This document shows, one piece after another, positions 57,204-64,000 of a stretch of 64,000 nucleotides of DNA. The stretch comes from Galerina marginata (Eukaryota; Basidiomycota; Agaricomycetes; Agaricales; Galerinaceae): assembly GCA_023014335.1 (NCBI GenBank), contig JAECYW010000002.1:3720001-3784000 (forward strand). Direction: 5' to 3'. A program made the translations under genes and the position numbers. The notes under the pieces were generated by a model, which was given only the letters and a program-made list of their open reading frames with translations, made no database searches and was not told the DNA's origin. Each line of letters starts with the position of its first letter. The stretch's first letter is position 1.

Positions 57204-57915
57204 CCTGTCAAGACCTGCCTACAGTCTGACCTCTTCCGGCAGAAACATGTAGCGGTGGGGGCGGTGTCCTTATCAGCGCACCGCGAACAACCGATTTGCT
57301 ATACAACTTCGTCGAGACGGGGCATATTATTCGGTGCGTTGCTATTCCTTTATCACGACCATGATTTTGTTGTGGAAGATCGACGCGTACAGCTGGGATA
57401 TGCTGCCAGTGGACGAATGGGTGAGTGCGTGCGAATCTTACCGCGATCATCAAGGCTGCCATCTCTGCGTCGTACACTTCAGCCCTTCCTCCCATTCCCA
57501 TCTTCCTGGCTTTTACCTCAAGTCCTTTGTGGTACATCACCACCCCTGCCCCAGCCCTCGGAAATTTCAATCCGTTTCTGTTCATCAGTGATCCATCTGA
57601 GTAGATGATCAGGTTTGACTCAGACTTTGAGAGTTCATCAACTAATGCCGGCGTCCTCTCGGTCCTCGTCGGGGATCTCTGGTTTTGGGTCGTGCGGCTG
57701 GATTAATACCCGATTTCCATATGACGCCGCTGTTATCCGCCATGGCTGTGAAAGGAATGGATCTATGCGTTCGTGCTCGTGGGACGTATTTCCTGCAATA
57801 TTCAGTAGGGGATTGTCCTCCTTGATGGTTGGCGAGTTATTTGGGTATCTAGGAGAGACTGGTGGGGGTGCTGTCGGTCTCGCACCTGACGACGTGATCT
57901 TGTGATTGGCCAAAG
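57204..57915 (-). mobile_element. Fragment of a non-LTR retrotransposon (RNase H region)
   Basis: The minus strand reads, with one frame change near 57630, a stretch with HDPKPEIPDEDREDAG, then an interrupted SNLIIYSDGSLMNRNG and GAGVVMYHKGLEVKARK..GRAEVYDAEMAALMIAVRFA. DGS at the first aspartate and EVYDAEMAAL carrying the catalytic glutamate match RNase H domains found at the 3' end of fungal LINE elements. The fragment is bounded by unrelated sequence and has no reverse transcriptase, so it is a dead remnant. Confidence 0.7.
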
Positions 57916-58052
57916 AAGTGACTCGAAGTCATACAAAAAAAGAGTGGATGCTCAGGATTCTTTTCCAATCTGCTGCTCTTTCCAGACCTCCGCGTATCCA
58001 TCTCACGAATATCAACCTCGCCTTATATTCAAATCGACTTCGCCATCGAACC

Positions 58053-60415
<2,363 letters not shown>

Positions 60416-60951
60416 GGCGTGCTCGCCCTCTCGTTTATCGTAAGCATCGTATGTCGATGCAGTTCTTGGTTTACGGCGCACATTGGTGTGCCAACCGTGT
60501 TGCCCAAGGTGGTCGGGCAAGTGGAAGGGGGTTGTTAGAGTCGTGAAGGTTGTGAGGAGTATGACGGGGATCTGTGGTTTAGTCGTGGTGGAGTGGGTGA
60601 CTGACAGTGGGTTGGAGACATCGGAGACATTGATCTCCAAATTGGACGCTGCGAGGAAAAGTAATCTTCGAAGGCACGTCTATATCGAAACATCGCTTTA
60701 TTTTACATACTTGCCCTGTGCAGTTGAAGCCCGACTCTCATTCAATTCCTTACATTGTTGTATTCCCGATATTTTGCCTTATCTTCCATATATTCGTGTT
60801 CTTCGAACATCTCCAAGTCACATCTGCTCTCTTGCGATTTAAACACCATAGTGCCATACTGAACATACAGGAGGTGTCAAGCGCCTAATTACATTAAAAC
60901 ATCATAAAAGGTCGAAGTCTACTAAAGCATCACCCAAATGTCCAACGCACA

Positions 60952-63588
60952 CTATAGGTCGATCAACAACGCCTCCTTCCTCTCCTCAAACCCAGACGGT
61001 ATTGACGGTGCATACGCAGAGAACGCCGGCTGCGGCACGGCAGTCGGGGCATTGGGGAACTGGGGCAGAGCGACGGGTGCCGGAGGCGGAGACACCACTT
61101 GGTAATGCTGTTGCTGCGGTTGCTGTTGCTGCTGGGCGGGAGGGGCGTGATATTGCTGTTGCTGCCGTTGATATTGTGCTGGAGAGTGAGACGCCACGGT
61201 GTTGCTCCTTGCCAGATGCGATGACGGAGCCGTCGCGGATGCGGGTGAATAAGCGACTGAGTTGTGCCGATTTAGCGATGCCCCATGGGAGGGTTGGAGC
61301 ACTGGCGCTTGAGGTGCGGGGGGCTGGTACTGCGGTGCGGAAGGAGGGGACTGGGGGAGAAGGGTGGGAGAGGTGATTGACGGCGTGCTTTGTATGGACG
61401 AAGACGGTGTTGGGGGACCCTGGGCATACGTTACGGGGGCATTATTGACGGGGGCGGCATATTGCTGATAGGGTGACTGGGCATATTGTTGTGATTGAAG
61501 AGGAGCAGAAACAGGCGACGAGATTTGGGGTGCAGGAGGTCCCAGTGGTGGTGGTTGAGCATACTTGGGCTGTTGAGATTGGTATGACTGTTGAAGTGGT
61601 TGCTGCTGTTGAGGTGGGGCTTGAGGCTGGTACGATTGCTGCACTGGAGTTTGCTGCCGCTGTTGGGGATACCACTGGGACTGAGCCGGTTCGGGTCGCG
61701 AAGCCATTGCGTACTGAGGCTCGGCAGCCGGAGCCGGGGCAAATGCCGCCCGAGGAGACAGAGACTCCCTTTGGGGTTCGACAGGCGCCTGGTAAGGTTG
61801 TTGTGGAGTCCATTGAGTATATCCAGTGGAGGCATAGCTTGGGTTATACGCCTGTTGTGGTTGTTGGTGTTGCTGATACGGCGCAGGGCTGACCGGGACG
61901 GCGGCGGTGGGTGTTCGCCATCGGGGCTGCGCCACCTGCTGTGAAAGAATTTGGTCGTACAGCTTAACTGCTTGAGATAATTGATCATGCATATCTGAAA
62001 GCATCTCTGATAATATCAAGGTCAGCATATCTGGTGGTGGAGGATATCGCTGTGACTCACGCTCTTTCCTCCCGGCATCGTCCAAGCTCAGGGCTAACTT
62101 TGGCCTCAACCCACTCGCCTTATCATACAGCTCAGTCACAGCCGGATATCTGGATAAATCTCTGCCGCCCTGAGCTTGGACCTGCTCAACTGTCTGGTTG
62201 AAGGTCAGGATAGCATCAGCCTCCAGAGGCTCCAGGTCATAGTTGTGAAGCTTGGGCAACGGAGGCTGGCTAACTGCTGGAGGATAGGATTGTGAATAGC
62301 CAGGGCCGGAGTAGGAATACGGAGCATCTTCAGTGCGAGGTGTCTCGACAACGATCGGAGCGCTGGGTTTGGGTGCCGCGGCTTCTCTCAGACTGGCTTC
62401 GATAGCAGCTTTGAGGTCGGGATCGTCCTCTTCCTCAGTCTTTCGATCGGGATAGGTACTGCGGTCGATGATAGGTGGCTCCGAATAGCCCCACTTTGAA
62501 GGAGAAGGTTGAGAAGGAACGTATCCGGAACGAGCACCGTTAACTTCTTGCAGTGAAAGTTGAATGGCCCTCTGGAGCTCGGCGTCCGCCAGTTCACGGG
62601 CACTCTTGTGTCGCTGGCCATGAAGACTGGTTGAATGGCGATGACCTTTGTCACTGATATTAAGTCGTTAGCATGTGCGGATGGACGAATGCGCAAATTA
62701 TACTTACACTTTGTCTGCCTTCTTCGTGAGCTTGGAGTGACAGCTATCACACACTCTCACTTCTTGTGTGATGCCAAAGTGAGGCAAGGCCATGGTTTTC
62801 GACGAGCATGCTTGATCGAAGACTTGTCCACAGTTTCGACAATGGTGCTTGCGATTGGTAAATGAGAAAAGAGTACGGCAGCGGAGACAGACTTCGGAGT
62901 CAATCCATTCCGGGGCGGTCATGGTGTCGACCATAGCAGAGTTGGCAATTGCAAGGTCCTTTGGAGGAAATTTGTAACCTAGGACGGTGTGTAATCGTAT
63001 CATATTCCGAGTTCAAAGGCCTAAGAGCTTACCTTCATTCGTCAACGTCTTGTACACCTGCCCCACGTAGCTCAATGACGGCTTCCCTTCAAAAGCAATA
63101 CTCCAATTCTGCACGAGCCGCAGGATGGTCTGTTTGACATCATGATTGAGCGTTGGCATCTTTAGTATGGAGACGAGATTGTCCATGAACTCCCGAGAAG
63201 CGACCTCAGCGAGAAAGAGGTCACCGCCGTTCTTTATACAGATATCTGTCAACTAGAAAAACGGTTTGATTACTTTGATGTAATTCAGAGTCTGCCAATC
63301 TGGAGACTCACGCTGAGCGCTAGCAGTTGCACATTTGGATTCTTGTGGTTCAGCCGGCGTTTGAGAGCACGCATCGCATCCTTCGCTGGCGCCGACTTTG
63401 AGCGAATTTGATCACATATTTCGAGATTCAGGGCGATATCCTCTCCGCCCGCTGGTAGGAGTTCTGATGTAGCTTTGTCTGCAAACGTCACCCATGAGCC
63501 TGTGCACCGACCCCGCTTGATAACTGGACTCACCGACGGCCTCATCGAGCTGAGAAGTTCCCCAAATCCACGCGCCTATGCTTGCCAT
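60952..63588 (-). CDS. VPS27: Vacuolar protein sorting-associated protein 27 (ESCRT-0)
   Basis: Vps27 with Hse1 forms ESCRT-0, which binds PI3P and ubiquitinated cargo on endosomes. From the ATG at 63588 the order is a VHS domain ([23 protein letters not shown]-type [40 protein letters not shown]), then a FYVE finger ([46 protein letters not shown]). Two ubiquitin-interacting motifs follow ([15 protein letters not shown] and [15 protein letters not shown]), then a helical region ([20 protein letters not shown]), which fits the Hse1-binding part. A long Pro/Gln-rich tail ends in EALLIDL, a clathrin-box-like terminus. The stop is TAG at 60952-60954. The protein is roughly 770 residues; exon borders in the first half follow GT-AG but were not all refined. 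Confidence 0.93.
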
Positions 63589-63825
63589 GGGTAGTTTGTA
63601 AGAATATTTGTAGTAGATGGAAGTAGTAGTCAAGGAAAGAAAGTGACGATCGAACTGTTCTTGTTGGGTTCTGTTCTGGTACTTGATGATGAAACTGCCG
63701 CGCAGCGGTGCAAGTGCTGACTAATACTCTGCCTCTTGCCTCCAAGTCGGCATTGCTCGCTTCCACAGATAAATATATCTACTTTCTTCAATTTTACAGT
63801 GATTCCACGCTTTATCTCACCCAGC
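63589..63825. promoter_or_regulatory. Divergent promoter region of VPS27 and the ARP5-like gene
   Basis: A gap of only 237 bp separates two head-to-head start codons, so both promoters must lie within it or overlap the genes. I see no clear shared regulatory motif. Confidence 0.45.
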
Positions 63826-64000
63826 ATGGATCCAGAGACGGCGCCTGAGGCCCAAAACATATTTCGTCTCCCAACTACATACCAGCCGAGCCTACCACCG
63901 CCTACGGAGCCATACGACGACCACCGAGATGTACACACACCCATCGTCATCGACAACGGGTCTACCAACCTCAGATGGGGCTTCGGCACGTCGAATACTC
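63826..64000 (+). CDS. Actin-related protein, ARP5-like, 5' end only
   Basis: The start MDPETAPEAQNIFRLPTTYQ leads into HTPIVIDNGSTNLRWGFGTS, which fits the first phosphate-binding loop region of actin-fold proteins (I-D-x-G-S). A 40-residue extension before that loop suits Arp5, the INO80 chromatin-remodelling subunit, better than actin itself. The gene runs off the window, so the assignment rests on 58 codons. Confidence 0.6.
   Translation, partial: MDPETAPEAQNIFRLPTTYQPSLPPPTEPYDDHRDVHTPIVIDNGSTNLRWGFGTSNT

Overview
The window reads as nuclear DNA of an agaricomycete (mushroom-forming basidiomycete). Genes carry many short introns of about 45-60 bp with GTRNGY donors and AG acceptors. The housekeeping proteins are fungal in type, and the repeat-borne protein families are ones I know from Agaricomycetes. 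No tRNA, rRNA or CRISPR feature could be supported.

Layout. About 0.7-1.5 kb holds a small coiled-coil gene. About 2.3-9.1 kb holds two damaged transposon-type genes on the minus strand. About 9.7-11.1 kb holds dispersed repeat fragments. About 11.1-16.1 kb is a 5-kb inverted-repeat (foldback-like) element with a GC-rich, hairpin-rich core. About 16.5-21.5 kb holds a relic of an uncharacterised family, then a deaminase-fold gene split by an unusual 1.8-kb insert. About 22-24 kb holds a damaged TET/JBP-type 2-oxoglutarate dioxygenase gene. About 24.6-32 kb holds hypothetical genes, including an 896-codon gene with one in-frame TGA, and repeat fragments. About 33.3-35.7 kb holds an intact paralogue of the deaminase-fold gene. 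About 36-40.6 kb holds repeats and a broken RBR-ligase-like gene. About 41-42.5 kb holds a seven-exon unknown gene whose family-type tail lies about 450 bp downstream. About 43.5-44.5 kb is a 207-bp tandem repeat. About 45-47 kb holds a C2-like/membrane protein gene. About 47.8-49.4 kb holds a DUF4246 pseudogene.

From 49.9 kb on, the window is mostly conserved housekeeping genes: VPS35 (retromer), a GET2-like subunit, a mitochondrial ribosomal protein, lysyl-tRNA synthetase, VPS27 (ESCRT-0) and the 5' end of an ARP5-like gene. A LINE relic sits among them. VPS35 and VPS27 both act in endosomal sorting, but nothing in the sequence suggests they are co-regulated.

Most striking points. (1) A 1835-bp insert has 13-bp terminal inverted repeats, ATTCC/GGAAT palindrome arrays at both ends and repeated CGACGTGGC motifs inside; it interrupts a putative deaminase just before the catalytic domain. 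(2) The lysyl-tRNA synthetase gene ends in a hydrophobic segment copied in inverted orientation from a membrane-protein gene 15 kb away. (3) A two-gene association (unknown-family gene or relic followed by a deaminase-fold gene) occurs twice. (4) A 5-kb element forms a near-complete imperfect palindrome.
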